From Fasciola hepatica (lineage: Eukaryota > Platyhelminthes > Trematoda > Plagiorchiida > Fasciolidae), in assembly GCA_948099385.1 (NCBI GenBank), contig CANUEZ040000029.1, positions 4,123,501-4,187,500 on the forward strand: a DNA stretch of 64,000 nt, read 5' to 3'. Of this stretch, positions 23,824 to 34,072 are shown piece after piece. Each line of letters begins with the position of its first letter. Within the stretch, counting starts at the first letter, position 1. The notes under the pieces were generated by a model. That model did not search any database and was not told where the DNA came from. It saw nothing but the letters and a program-made list of their open reading frames with translations. The position numbers and the translations under genes were made by a program.

Positions 23824-24192
23824 AATTCCGGTACGGATGCGCAGATCAACTTTGAAAGACAAACTAGTTTGTGCATTCACGACTGTGACTCAAAGTTCTG
23901 GGGATACAAAATCGAGAAGCGCTGAAAAATCACGGTCAGTTTACTTGAGCTCAGTCGTAAGATTTTCTAAGAGAAATACAGTTCAAACTGTTTGTTTCTC
24001 ACTTCACAGGGTTTTATTCAACCACAAAATGAATCGACTTGCATTCTTTATCAACGACATAACATATTCTCATTCACACTCCGATTTGACAACGAAAATA
24101 ACTGGTGAAGTTTTGTTCGTGCAAATATCAGGAGACCTGTGTCAGAACCAAAATCGGTTCGGAGTGTATCGAAAAATCGATGCGCCATGTGA
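23824..24192 (+). CDS. candidate three-exon 3' end next to the foldback element
   Basis: Exon 23824-23956 is basic, with LKDKLVCAFTTVTQSSGDTK, and ends at a GTAAGA donor in phase 0. Exon 24010-24104 opens in phase 0 after a strong acceptor (gtttctcacttcacag), reads GFIQPQNESTCILYQRHNIF and onward, and ends at GTGAAG in phase 2. After a 27 bp intron, 24132-24192 reads RPVSEPKSVRSVSKNRCAM to TGA. The 27 bp intron is at the lower limit. A competing unspliced reading keeps one frame open from 23783 to 24205. The final exon overlaps the direct repeat that flanks the foldback element (see findings). Confidence 0.27.
24125..24139. repeat. left direct repeat flanking foldback element
   Basis: ATATCAGGAGACCTG occurs here and again, exactly, at 24416-24430. 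A perfect 15 bp direct repeat on both sides of the palindrome-bearing segment looks like a target-site duplication of the length made by LINE-type insertion. Confidence 0.75.
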
Positions 24193-24198
24193 AATGTT

Positions 24199-24417
24199 AT
24201 GGTAGAAATTTATTGCTCAATAACACAGCGTAGTCGAGATCGTTGGTAGGTTGTCGACGTTTCGGTCACCACGGGTAACCTTTTTCAAGACTGGTTTTGC
24301 AACCAACATTCGGTTGCAAAACCAGTCTTGAAAAAGGTTACCCGTGGTGACCGAAACGTCGACAACCTACCAACGATCTCGACTACGCTGTGTTATTGAG
24401 CAATAAATTTCTACCAT
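24199..24417. mobile_element. perfect palindrome / foldback element
   Basis: Two 106 bp arms (24199-24304 and 24312-24417) are exact reverse complements around a 7 nt spacer (aacattc). The arm carries GACCGAAACGTCGACAACC. Near its end the right arm has a plus-strand AATAAA at 24402-24407. Complete identity of the arms means the structure is recent or is kept identical by conversion. A diverged single arm lies at 38586-38699. No coding capacity; it must be mobilised in trans if it moves. Confidence 0.96.
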
Positions 24418-24430
24418 ATCAGGAGACCTG
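24416..24430. repeat. right direct repeat flanking foldback element
   Basis: The exact second copy of the 15 bp ATATCAGGAGACCTG found at 24125-24139. Two bases overlap the end of the palindrome. Confidence 0.75.
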
Positions 24431-24621
24431 GTTGACGGTTCTGTTCGAAGTTTCTCGTAAGATAGGGGAGATACAGCCGGAAAACTGAGTGCAGTTTCCT
24501 CATGACGTCCGAAGCGGTTTACAATCCACTGTTGTTCATACTTCCGTTTGAAGTTTATTAGTCACTCGGTAGTTAGATTCCGCCGTGATACTGGTAGCTG
24601 ATACGAATATTTTGTTTTGAG

Positions 24622-24832
24622 AACCGGAAAAACCCCAATAGATGCGCAATTTAATATCAGTGATCATGTATTCCTGAGAAATAAGGACCCAATCAAATGT
24701 TTATCACTTTCCATAGTGACGCTCGATAGTACATTACAAAACTTGCGGTGTCCCAACTGCGGGTTACTCACTTGGGACTCCGTTTTCTGGAGAACCTGCC
24801 AAGTGTATACGAAGTTTAGTTATCGACGATAA
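24622..24832 (+). CDS. candidate terminal exon with CPNCG motif
   Basis: Opens after an acceptor-like atattttgttttgag in phase 2 and stays open to TAA at 24830-24832. The C-terminal half contains LRCPNCGLLTWDSVFWRTC, whose CxxC pair and later Cys recall a zinc ribbon, but two Cys are too few to assign a family. No upstream exon was tied in. Confidence 0.25.
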
Positions 24833-26052
24833 GCAACGAATATCCCGGAACAAATAGAGCAAAAGCTTGATATTTTTATATCCCATAGAGCAGTGTGTAG
24901 TTATTTATTGTCCAGCCACGGTATCACATCTTCCCTAGCTGTTATCGATTACTGTTTTTTTATTTTTTGCTTACATGGAAACGATCAACAGAGCACACTG
25001 TATGAATAAACTCTTGGCAACGCAACCATGGGGAAACTAAATTGTTTTAGTACACACAGTTACGCTTGAATAATTTGGGAGCTGTATTATCAGGATGTTT
25101 ACTGTTCTTCAAAGCCGGGTTTGATAGAATGTGTAGCGAAGCTGCTGAAATTCTTGGTTTGTCAACAGTATAGTGTTCACCAATTTAAGGTTCTCTGATG
25201 GGAAATGGTTAAAAATCCATTGTCTGAAAATCTCACTAGTCACACAACTACATCAGTCTGCTTTCAATCCTCATCTCTTCTGGTAGTAACAGAAGTGTCT
25301 GGGCAATAACATTTCCTCTTCTACGAGCATACTAAGGTTGTCAGCTCGCAGGATACTGATGAGCTTTCCCCTGTGTCACTTCACTATGAAAGCACCACGC
25401 ACGCGCATCTCTCAGATGGTAATCAGACTACTTCCGGAAAATAGGAACTGTTTGGACAAGATACATAATACCGACGATGAACTACACGCCATCCCGTTGA
25501 CAGTGATTGGAATTGATCGGCCAAAAGTGAATTGGGTTCTCATTGTCGGATGCCCAGTTATATAAATTCACTCCAGCAGGAAAGAACAGCAGTCTTATCT
25601 TCTTGTAGATGAATATTGCCTATACAAGGGACATCAATTTCCGAATATCCAACCTTTGTATCCGTTCCCATCTTTACCATCTGTCTCTTTGTGACTAATA
25701 TTGAAGCAAATATATTTTGAAAAGTTTCTAATGGAATTAATCAGACTGGCAATCAGCTTCCGTGGACATGATTTTTAGAAGAAAGCTATTCTCATTGGAA
25801 ACTGCTAATTACACAAACATTCGATGTGCTCCTTCCTTGAAATGGTTTCAAATGACTGATCAGTGAATGCTCCTGTTTGAGTGATGCAACATACTCTCAG
25901 ACAAAGTAGGTATCTGCGAGCGAGTTACTTGGTGCGTAAAACTACTCCAAAACACGAAGCTCCTCTTTTGTTTGTTTCGTTCCTTGAAAAAGCCTTATCA
26001 CACTCGGATAAACCTTAACGTCTATGGTCATGTGTCTAATATGCAAGTGTAG

Positions 26053-26956
26053 AATAGACGCACATGGGTTGCACAATGTATACGCGTCAGCAGCAGCAGT
26101 CCCGGAAGCAGATGAGGCCAACCAATTTCAGCATATCTCCATTGGTAAATGAGTTCGAAAGTAGCACGTTTGCAAATTACGACTAATACGTATGCCTTAA
26201 TCTATTATGGATTTTATATTGGCTTGTTTCTATAGGTTTCCTCTGTGAATATTTGAGAAATACAGGGAGAAATTCAGCAGAGACCACTGAGATTCTGCTT
26301 CAGATAGCAGAAGAGCACCTCTTCGGAGAGAAAGAAAGATTTCATCTCATTTTAGTAAATTAGAATCGTCGTTCTTAAAAGGCGTGCAGCTGCAGAGCAG
26401 CAGTAAAGATGCGTTCAACCTTCGAAGCACTAGGCCAATTCAGATAGTTAGGATTTATTTCTAACCGTAACGGTTTGCACTCTTATGAAAACTTGTCAAC
26501 GAAAAACGAACTACTTTGAGAAAAACGACTTAACTGGATATCTTTCCTCAAAATCCCTGGAACATTATCCCACTTATTCTCACCGGCTGAAGCTATAAAT
26601 GTGTTTGTTATTGCCGTGTAAACTCCTCAACATTGGTGTCATGACTGTTTTACCTCATATTATGGTAAATACGAAAGGTACAAAATTCTAGGAGCAGTCC
26701 GGTGGTTATTACCAGATTACTGAACGGGAAAATGACCGACCGAGGCAGAATTAGTATTCAGTGCTTTCATGTTTGCGGTTACTCATGATGCTCGTTCAAC
26801 CATCGCCGGTTAGCACAACAGAGATAGAGTTGGAACAATGAATGATAAACTAGTGCAGTTTACCCGGTGAACTGATCTGCTATTCTCAACTTCCCTCTCC
26901 CTGTACAGGAGGATTTCCGGGCAGTGGTTTCGTTTCTGTTATCTAGGCGAGACTGA
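26053..26956 (+). CDS. candidate three-exon gene, 3' part
   Basis: Exon 26053-26144 encodes a peptide with HNVYASAAAVPEADEANQFQ and ends at a GTAAAT donor in phase 1. Exon 26236-26354 opens in phase 1 after cttgtttctatag, reads FLCEYLRNTGRNSAETTEIL and LLQIAEEHLFGEKERF, and ends at GTAAAT in phase 0. Exon 26909-26956 opens after an excellent pyrimidine tract (cttccctctccctgtacag) and reads EDFRAVVSFLLSRRD to TGA. All phases agree, and the middle exon looks amphipathic and helical. No family is recognised. Confidence 0.36.
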
Positions 26957-27114
26957 GTTTCATTCACCGAAGAATCCCTTCGGCTGTACTCATTATGGTC
27001 CATTTTCTCCATCTACGAGTAAAAATCCCTTGAATATACTGACCTCCAAACGGTAGGAAAATGATCAGGACAAGCCAGATAATGGAAGAGTGGTATACGT
27101 GAAATCGAATGACA

Positions 27115-27120
<6 letters not shown>

Positions 27121-27155
<35 letters not shown>
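27121..27155. repeat. (TA)n microsatellite
   Basis: An uninterrupted alternating TA run of about 18 units, read directly from the sequence. Confidence 0.97.
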
Positions 27156-27159
<4 letters not shown>

Positions 27160-27221
27160 TATCGTAAACTATGAACAGCATGGAAACCTAAAGCGTTCGA
27201 TTTTGCTCAGGTATAAATGCA

Positions 27222-27470
27222 TTATTCTACAAATTCCACGTTTTTTTGACGATAAGTATGCAATCTTCTACCATCGTGTGGAATGGTAAATAGCCAGGTG
27301 AATCTGTCCACTTTAGCTTCTAAATCCATCTTACCCGTTCCATCTTTGGATGTGATTTTGCATTGCTCTGCAGTAGGACGACTTTTGCATACCAGCTGCA
27401 CATTTGATAAACATATCTGCACATCCACGTTTATTGATATTACGTACACAATTTTGTCTTCAAATAGTCA
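27222..27470 (-). CDS. candidate terminal exon, unknown protein
   Basis: A minus-strand frame of about 80 codons ends at TAA 27222-27224. It includes NVQLVCKSRPTAEQCKITSK and VDRFTWLFTIPHDGRRLHTY, with alternating hydrophobic residues that would suit beta strands. The acceptor is uncertain. It lies about 500 bp downstream of the GPCR stop codon on the same strand and could instead be 3' UTR of that gene. Confidence 0.22.
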
Positions 27471-27973
27471 TATAATTAGCTTTTACACCAGTCCAGATGA
27501 TCACCTACTCACTGTTTCCCAACGATGTAATACAAGGACAAGTAAGGAAAACAGACTATCACACCTACCTTAACGAAACACCTAATGCTTGATTAGAATC
27601 TTTCTGCTAACGCCATTTTCCTTTTTTACCTGACTGATGGACATTGGTAGCACACATATACATTATTGTTTCAGTGTATTGTATCACGCTTTAGAATCGA
27701 GAAGTTTTTCGTTTCAGTTTGGTATCATTCTTTCGTCTTACAGAAAGCTCTATTACCAATTCCTGGTCACGTATTTCATACTTCCAAAATATACATGAAT
27801 TTCGGTCGTGTGCAACTATTTCTCTACCCTCTCATCACAAACTTCTCGTACAATCGGGAAGAGCATGTGTTTCATATCAGGTTTCAATAGAACCCTCACT
27901 CACCCTATACTTGTGAGTGTGTGTATGTGTCATTCATTGTGCCAAGGGCGTAGATTGAGAGAGGAAAACACCG

Positions 27974-29488
27974 TTAGACCTCAGTGAACGAGGTTTGAGC
28001 TGAATGGTTTCCAATTACGGAAGGCAGCTTACTTCGCTTGTGTCGACCATTCCCATGACAAATCCGTTGCTCATTTGAGGTCCCAACTGTGTTCAGTACA
28101 CACAACTCTGCATCTTTAGCTGTGAAGGGCCCAAAGGAACTGCGGTACGCTACTGAATGAATAACATGTCCTTGATCGTGCCGAGCTCGACGACATCGAG
28201 AATACAGTTTTCGGAACAGATCCTTCAACTGCGAACGAAATCGGCGTCCGAGAAACACATAAATGAAGAAATTCACTCCACTGTTCAAGCAAACCAAGGC
28301 GTTGGTAACTGGCCTGGTCAGGTCAATCGCTGCTCGATTTTGTAATAGATGTATGACCTGATAACCAACAGCTGGAAGTTCACAAACCAAATAGATAACA
28401 ATAACTCCGACACAAAGTCTGTTCACTTCGCCCGTCCGAGAACGCGTAGATTTTTCCACGCGGACAAAGTATGCGTGATTCTCAGGATTAACGCCAGATG
28501 AAGGAGATAAGTGAGACGAACCCTCATGATCCACACGGAGCGAACTGCAACTGTACTGTCGATTGGCACAATCCACGCGGGCCATAATTTGTGCTCTCCT
28601 GGCATTTGCATATTTGATACCTCGGATAAGGAGGACGTTTAATATCCCGATGATCACATTTGGTAAAGTGACAATGATCACTGTATAACCGATCAGGCGA
28701 TAAGCTAGCCGGAACACGTAACTATCTTCAACCCATTGACGGAGAGCACTGTGATAAATGATTGTTCCAACAGGTAGGTCTGTATGGTTCCATGTATAAG
28801 CGCCGACTAAGTCTGACTGGTTCATTCGAATGCCTGTGCACAGCAGGGGCTTAGCGCCAACAATAAAGAAATGCGGAATGTTGTAAAGTGCTGAAAAGAG
28901 GGCAATCAGAATAATAGCGATTCGCGCTTTCTTTCTTGTACAAATGCTCGGAGCATGGAGCGGCTTGCATACAGCCACCCATCGCTCCAAAGAAACCAGG
29001 ACAACCATCCAGTTCCTCATCATACGTACGGCCATACCGGAACCATATAACACATTACTTGTATGAGCATACAAATTGATGTAAGATATCCAGAGCACAA
29101 AAAACGACAAGGTACGCAGGAACTGAAAAAATAAACATCCCAAAAGAAACAAAGTATCACAAACGGCTAGTGCTGTGAGTATCAAGCTTGTCGTTCCATG
29201 AGACCGATCACGGATGAGTACAAAACAGCTGAGTACATTGCCGGTGATTCCAGCCAACAGTACAGTTCCAACAAAAATAACATCCCAGAAGAAGTTGTAC
29301 ATTTGTAGCCAGGGTGGTTTGGTAAGATCGGGCAATGGGCCATAAGGTTTGAGTGAAAATGAATTGGTGTGAGGAATAGGAATTATTTCGTTACAAGCCG
29401 AGAAGAAACGGAGTAAAACGGTAGAATTCAAGGTGTACGCATCCATTACATTTGCTCCACTCGGCGAAGGCTGCACATAAAATGACAT
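27974..29488 (-). CDS. FMRFamide-receptor-like G-protein-coupled receptor
   Basis: A complete 504-residue class A (rhodopsin-family) receptor in one exon, with an in-frame stop upstream (29561-29563) and its first ATG at 29488; the frame is open further up only through a non-ATG codon. Seven hydrophobic segments sit near residues 67-91, 100-123, 140-174, 190-212, 262-289, 355-380 and 391-413. Landmarks are GN (83-84, TM1), LAVCD with Asp111 (TM2), ERW (168-170) in place of DRY, YNIPHFF at the end of TM4, CELP with Pro372 (TM6), and NSGVNFFIY (402-410), where Phe replaces the Pro of NPxxY. The LERWVAVCKPLHA...CT loop, YNxP and NSxxNFFIY are hallmarks of the FMRFamide/FaRP receptor branch. N-glycosylation sites: Asn21, Asn223, Asn234. 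Position 3.25 is Ser144, not the usual disulfide Cys. The tail ends TEV, a class I PDZ ligand. The likely role is a neuropeptide receptor in the plasma membrane; the ligand is not deducible. Confidence 0.96.
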   Translation of the reverse strand: MSFYVQPSPSGANVMDAYTLNSTVLLRFFSACNEIIPIPHTNSFSLKPYGPLPDLTKPPWLQMYNFFWDVIFVGTVLLAGITGNVLSCFVLIRDRSHGTTSLILTALAVCDTLFLLGCLFFQFLRTLSFFVLWISYINLYAHTSNVLYGSGMAVRMMRNWMVVLVSLERWVAVCKPLHAPSICTRKKARIAIILIALFSALYNIPHFFIVGAKPLLCTGIRMNQSDLVGAYTWNHTDLPVGTIIYHSALRQWVEDSYVFRLAYRLIGYTVIIVTLPNVIIGILNVLLIRGIKYANARRAQIMARVDCANRQYSCSSLRVDHEGSSHLSPSSGVNPENHAYFVRVEKSTRSRTGEVNRLCVGVIVIYLVCELPAVGYQVIHLLQNRAAIDLTRPVTNALVCLNSGVNFFIYVFLGRRFRSQLKDLFRKLYSRCRRARHDQGHVIHSVAYRSSFGPFTAKDAELCVLNTVGTSNEQRICHGNGRHKRSKLPSVIGNHSAQTSFTEV

Positions 29489-29588
29489 GATTAGAGGTTT
29501 TCGTGCGTGCACAAAAATGAGAAAACCGTCCTGTTTGGTAAATTCAGTTTTATCCAGTTTTCAAGCAAATGGCAGAAAATTTTGAAGT

Positions 29589-29834
29589 TGACCAATGAAA
29601 CGCTGAACCGGACAGGCTAATCACCGATTGGCTGGAGCTTTCCGTGTACCAGTCGTTGTACCCAATCAGATGGGAGTGTGTAGCATTAGTCAAACAATAA
29701 CCACATAGCGTAAGGTCTATTTGGGTTTTGCATTGTTTTTAACTGGTTAGGTTGATCATTTCTCAAGGTTTATGGGCTCGTATTTCACGTTGTAGTTAAG
29801 ACTGAAGGGAGTTTACATTCCAGCTTATCCCAAG
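29589..29834. promoter_or_regulatory. probable bidirectional promoter region with CCAAT boxes
   Basis: Three CCAAT pentamers lie within 75 bp: 29592-29596 (+), 29627-29631 (minus orientation, ATTGG) and 29662-29666 (+). They sit between the GPCR start (29488, leftward) and the candidate gene start at 29835 (rightward). Clustered CCAAT boxes between head-to-head genes are typical of NF-Y-dependent shared promoters. No TATA box is evident. Confidence 0.4.
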
Positions 29835-30974
29835 ATGGCCAAAACTGTGAAAACGGACGGGAACACAAGTGAAACAAATAAAGGTATATATTATTTCTCG
29901 CCAATATATTCGCGAAAAAGAAAAGGTCTTGATCTGTTTAGCAATCGTTTACCGGATGCACCTACAGATGTAAATTTAGTTATTTGTCTTCCTCAATAAG
30001 AGTTTATTTGAAGGGTCAAATATAAAAAATGTGAGCTCTGGAGTTTTCTCAATGAAAAACTCGAATGTAAATTGTCGTTATGTAAAGGCATTAAAACTGC
30101 TTCATGATTTTCTATAAGAATCAATTCAAGAATGTATCAAAAACCTGTCTAATGGCTCCTCCTGAATGTGCAGCTAAATGGCCACTTATTAAGTAGGCTG
30201 AGAACCACTGACATTTAATAATAACTTGTTCATCAATACGTTACTCATTCATTGCAGGCAATAGACCTGCTCTGTTTGAAAGGACGGAAAAAGGACATTC
30301 AAAAAAGCGCCTTCTCATGCAGAAGAAACGTCTCAGTGTGTGCCGAAATGGTGAAATGGTGAAATAGATAGTAACATAGAAACACAATACAGTATATAGG
30401 ATTACAAAAGTTATGATGAACAGGTAGGTAAAGATATTGAAATTTGGTTGGATTTTCTGTTTGTAGGTAGCTATGAAAAAAACCCTTTCATTCGTAATAG
30501 GGATAGATCTAGAATATATTGCAGCCTAAATGAGTGGCCACTTTTGTTTCCTTTACAAACAGCAGTTCTAGGATGCAGGCAAACATTCTCCAAGTACCTG
30601 CTTCACGTCATTATGTTCACTGAATCAAAGGTATGCGTGACTTATCATTCATCGCCTCACGTTGCATCCCTGAACTCGTTCCGTAACCCATGGACATAGA
30701 GAGCAGTTGCCGCTTCTCACTGTATGTCGTCAGGGGCTTAGATAATCAGGTCAAATCAATTCATCTAGACATTTTATGCACCCCGAGTAGCAAAATTCAG
30801 CCTTCCGAAATCCTTATTTATAACATAAGCAAAACCAAATAATACAATACGGCAACGGAATAAGAGTAACTGTATGTAGGAAACATCCCCTTTTTCCAAA
30901 TCTTGTAAGAATTACAATATGACCGAGACTGGGTTGTTCAAGAAGCTTGCTAGAAAGGGAACAGGAGAACTACC
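29835..30974 (+). CDS. candidate gene, first exons, divergent from the GPCR
   Basis: ATG 29835 in a good context (caagATGG) opens MAKTVKTDGNTSETNK and meets a GT donor at 29884 in phase 1. Exon 2 starts at 30258 after attcattgcag in phase 1 with NRPALFERTEKGHSKKRLLM. Read on, it stops at TAG 30365-30367, giving a basic 52-residue protein. If it splices at the GTGTGT after ...KKRLS, it joins in phase 1 to exon 30467-30630 (acceptor gattttctgtttgtag; SYEKNPFIRNRDRSRIYCSL; donor GTATGC), then in phase 0 to exon 30908-30974 (acceptor ctttttccaaatcttgtaag; donor GTAAGC in phase 2). No family is recognised in either version. Confidence 0.35.
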
Positions 30975-33251
30975 GTAAGCCCTACTATTCTCATACAGAT
31001 GTTTGTAATGACAACATGTGGAGGAAGCAAATGTGCATTTCATCAGATCATTACGAAGTGGGCAAGCAGTCAGTGAGAATTTTTACGGATAGCTTTTGGC
31101 AAGCTTTACTATGTTGGAGTCTGATAGGTCGAATGAAATCCTGTCGGAGTATGCCACTGGAAGATGAAATGGAAATAAGCAATTCAGCAGTAAGCTAAAA
31201 ATCAGTCGGCCACAGGCCTAGACAGTTGAAGCATATAGCCAGTGCGGTAGGATACATTAAAAGGCAAAGTGTTTGATGAGATGACTAGGTACAGTGTGCA
31301 ATTTTAGGCATGAAACACGGAAAGACAATCGTTTCTTTTTTGCAAAAATGAAACCAATACCTTTAGACCAAGTACAAATACGAATGAATAAAACTCAGGT
31401 GTACATGACTGAATCAATATGACTTAGCTCTTTTCCATTTAGGATAAGGAAATTGAAATTGTTTTTAAATTGAATTGCTAACTGCCCCTTCAAAAGAGAC
31501 AATATGATGTCATCACACTTAAATGGGTAAAACCCTAAGTTGTGAGCATCGGACCATTCAAAGATATTAGTAATGTCATGGAGGAGGATAGAAAAACTGG
31601 AATCTCAAGGATACGACATAGCACGTATATCTGCATACTTTGTGAGAGGTGTGTTGACGTGCAAGAGAATAGAGATGAGATGTAGGAGAGTAATAAGAAT
31701 GAGGGTGATGTATCAACTTGGGGAAAGGCACAGGTAGACACTACAGAAATTGAGTTGTTTTCTTTTCAGTGGATATGCTGCTGGCGTTTTTGAAAGTAGT
31801 CTTTCAGCAAAGAAACAAGGGAAGCGCAATAGCATAAGCATTCTTATCGACAGAATGTAATGTGTTAGAGAAGAAAGAAGACCGAGGACGAAGCTTCACA
31901 GCCGGTAGGCATATTGGTTGGGATGAGAAACCATAAGAATTCAGTCGTGAAGGTACAAATCTCTCAAAATTTCCGAAGAAGACTAAGATGTAAGTTATAA
32001 AACAAAGTTTCGAATATCCTTTCTGTGGAACTGGATTTACTGGTATTACCATCGTCCAAACTTTTGGAATTTTTCTGATCTTTAGACCTTTTTCTGTTGG
32101 TCTGTAGGAGTAAGATAGAGGGTGAGCGAGAACTTCATGAGCACCGCAGGATTGAAACCATCCGGTTTGTTCGCTTAAGTTCAGAATTTGTTGTTCTTTG
32201 TAGAAGTCAGCAATGGAAGTAAGGAGTAGAGGTTTTTGATGATGATGATCCTAACGAATCTCGGAAACCGGAGATTCTCCTGCTTTTTATAATGACTAAT
32301 TTAGCCCTTCTGCGCTCACAGCATCCGAATTTCAAGCGACTGTGCCACTATTTATTTCCTTCAAACGTTGCAATGCCGTACAATGACTTTTGTTCGTATG
32401 GAGGTGACTCATGCACAAGGAATCTAAACCAGATAATTCAATCTTGATTGATTTCCTTAGTCTTCTAATGCACGAAAGACTGTTGTGTATGAAAATGTAT
32501 TCTTTTTCGACGATGCTGCCTAATGTAAGGGGATGATAGTTGATCTGGGCGTTTGCATAGAGGTTCGAAGGAAAATGAAAAGTTAGAACAAAGATTTAAG
32601 TACCTACTGAGACGGTCCTGGACGATCGAAACTTTCGTGTGTGAGAATGCAGAGAATTCCGTCTGAGCAGTCATTTATTGAGACCTTGGAATATTTGGCA
32701 GGCAAATCTGCCGCTTTCGAACTTTGTACTCATTACCTTGAGTGAAGTATGTGATTGGTGTGACTCTAGATCATGGACGAGGTTTTAATAATGCATGGTC
32801 AAAGACACCTGATGGGATGTGACAGGAAATGGAAAAAAGACGGGCTGTCAGCTAAAAGTAAAACAAAAATAGCTTTCATTTTAGCTAGAAGTGTGACAGT
32901 TTTATACAAATCTAACGGATGAAGAAAACTCACGTCATAGCGGTTAAAACCCCATGCGCCTGTACGCAAGGGAATATCCGCATCTTGGCTGAAGTTTGAG
33001 AAGTCGAGTCAATAAATTCTTGGTAGTCTGTCCAAGGAAATCTATGGGAAATGTACTTATTAATTACCACGATTCAGTGGGAACTACTCCATATGGAGCA
33101 AGATGAAAGAATATGTAGTAAGTGAAACCTGCTCTACCTGATAGTTCACTATGTTACCACGTCCCATCATGTTAGTCAGTTGCAATTAAAGAACGTCAGG
33201 TTCCGTGAAGCTAATGAGTCAAATATTCGCCATATGTTACGCCATTTTTAG
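30975..33251. other. no confident gene
   Basis: Open frames of 60-85 codons occur on both strands, but none has two good splice sites and a phase-compatible neighbour. A plus-strand continuation of the preceding candidate near 31000-31067 did not match in phase. Confidence 0.4.
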
Positions 33252-33615
33252 GTTTCACGACAGGCTGAAAGATTATAGAGATTGTTCCTCAACATCAGCG
33301 TATCTGTGGTGTATAAACGGTCAGTTAGCCATAAAAGGACTAACGGTTTCGGTGAATTTATCGAAGGCATCCTCAAATTACAATCAATTTCAGGTTTCGC
33401 TATAACTGAAGCAGTTTACGAATAGCTAGTATGGAAGGCAGATCAGCCTGTAAATCGAATTTTGTATCGTGTCCTGATATTGTCAGGTGGGGGAGGTCAG
33501 AAAACGTTCGAGTTACACGTTCAGATCGTGCAACAGCTGTCTGGTGCACTCTTCAGTCGTTCTTTTTTGCTGATCCAGCTTACATACACGAGTGGATTAT
33601 CAACACAAACCACAG
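33252..33615 (+). CDS. candidate two internal exons, unknown protein
   Basis: Exon 33252-33319 opens after gccatttttag and reads FHDRLKDYRDCSSTSAYLWC to a GTCAGT donor in phase 1. Exon 33487-33615 opens in phase 1 after gatattgtcag, reads KTFELHVQIVQQLSGALFSR and then SFLLIQLTYTSGLSTQTT, and ends at a GTGAAA donor in phase 1. GC is about 46% in the second exon, above the local background. A competing frame in the same place (33431-33619) is also open. Internal exons only; the ends of the gene were not found. Confidence 0.3.
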
Positions 33616-34072
33616 GTGAAAAACCATAAGGCGACCAAATCCACGTGAGACCAGACTTTTCTTTTGTTATCTACAAAAGTGACCTAAATCTGAAGTGAAT
33701 GAAAATGATAGTTTAGTTAGTAGGTGAGTTCCGTTATTGCAATATGCATTTTCGTGAAATGTCTACGCTCACATGACATCGAAAATCCGTTTAATCTCAA
33801 GTAAGGTTAGTTCATATTTTGTAAATTTGTCAACGGATCTTTGTTGTAATACGAATAGCTACTGATTAAAAATTCACATCGTAAAGGATCCCCAAGGGAC
33901 CATTCGTGAATAATCACCGATAATGAAGCATAAAAGAAATGTAAACGAACCTTTTTCTTACTAGGTAGGATTTCATTGATGAGTTATGGATTGAAATTAC
34001 AAAGTGAATCAAATTCCGTTCATACGACATTTCCAAAGCAAGAGTCTGTACAAATTGTGAAAATCTTTTTTT

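Noticed and set aside
24107..24205. Unspliced 140-codon frame from 23783 across the foldback border
   Set aside because: Good splice sites at 23957 and 24010 and a more protein-like alternative frame argue against it, though it is not excluded.
25355..25400. Hammerhead ribozyme core (CTGATGAG followed later by GAAA), as in some flatworm SINEs
   Set aside because: Stem II cannot close at the right distance and the other conserved stems are absent. Other CTGATGA sites on both strands (for example near 12430 and 56265) also fail.
26011..26030. AACCTTAACG, resembling the start of a trematode spliced leader
   Set aside because: Only about ten bases agree from memory, and no donor or Sm site follows in SL-RNA order; likely chance.
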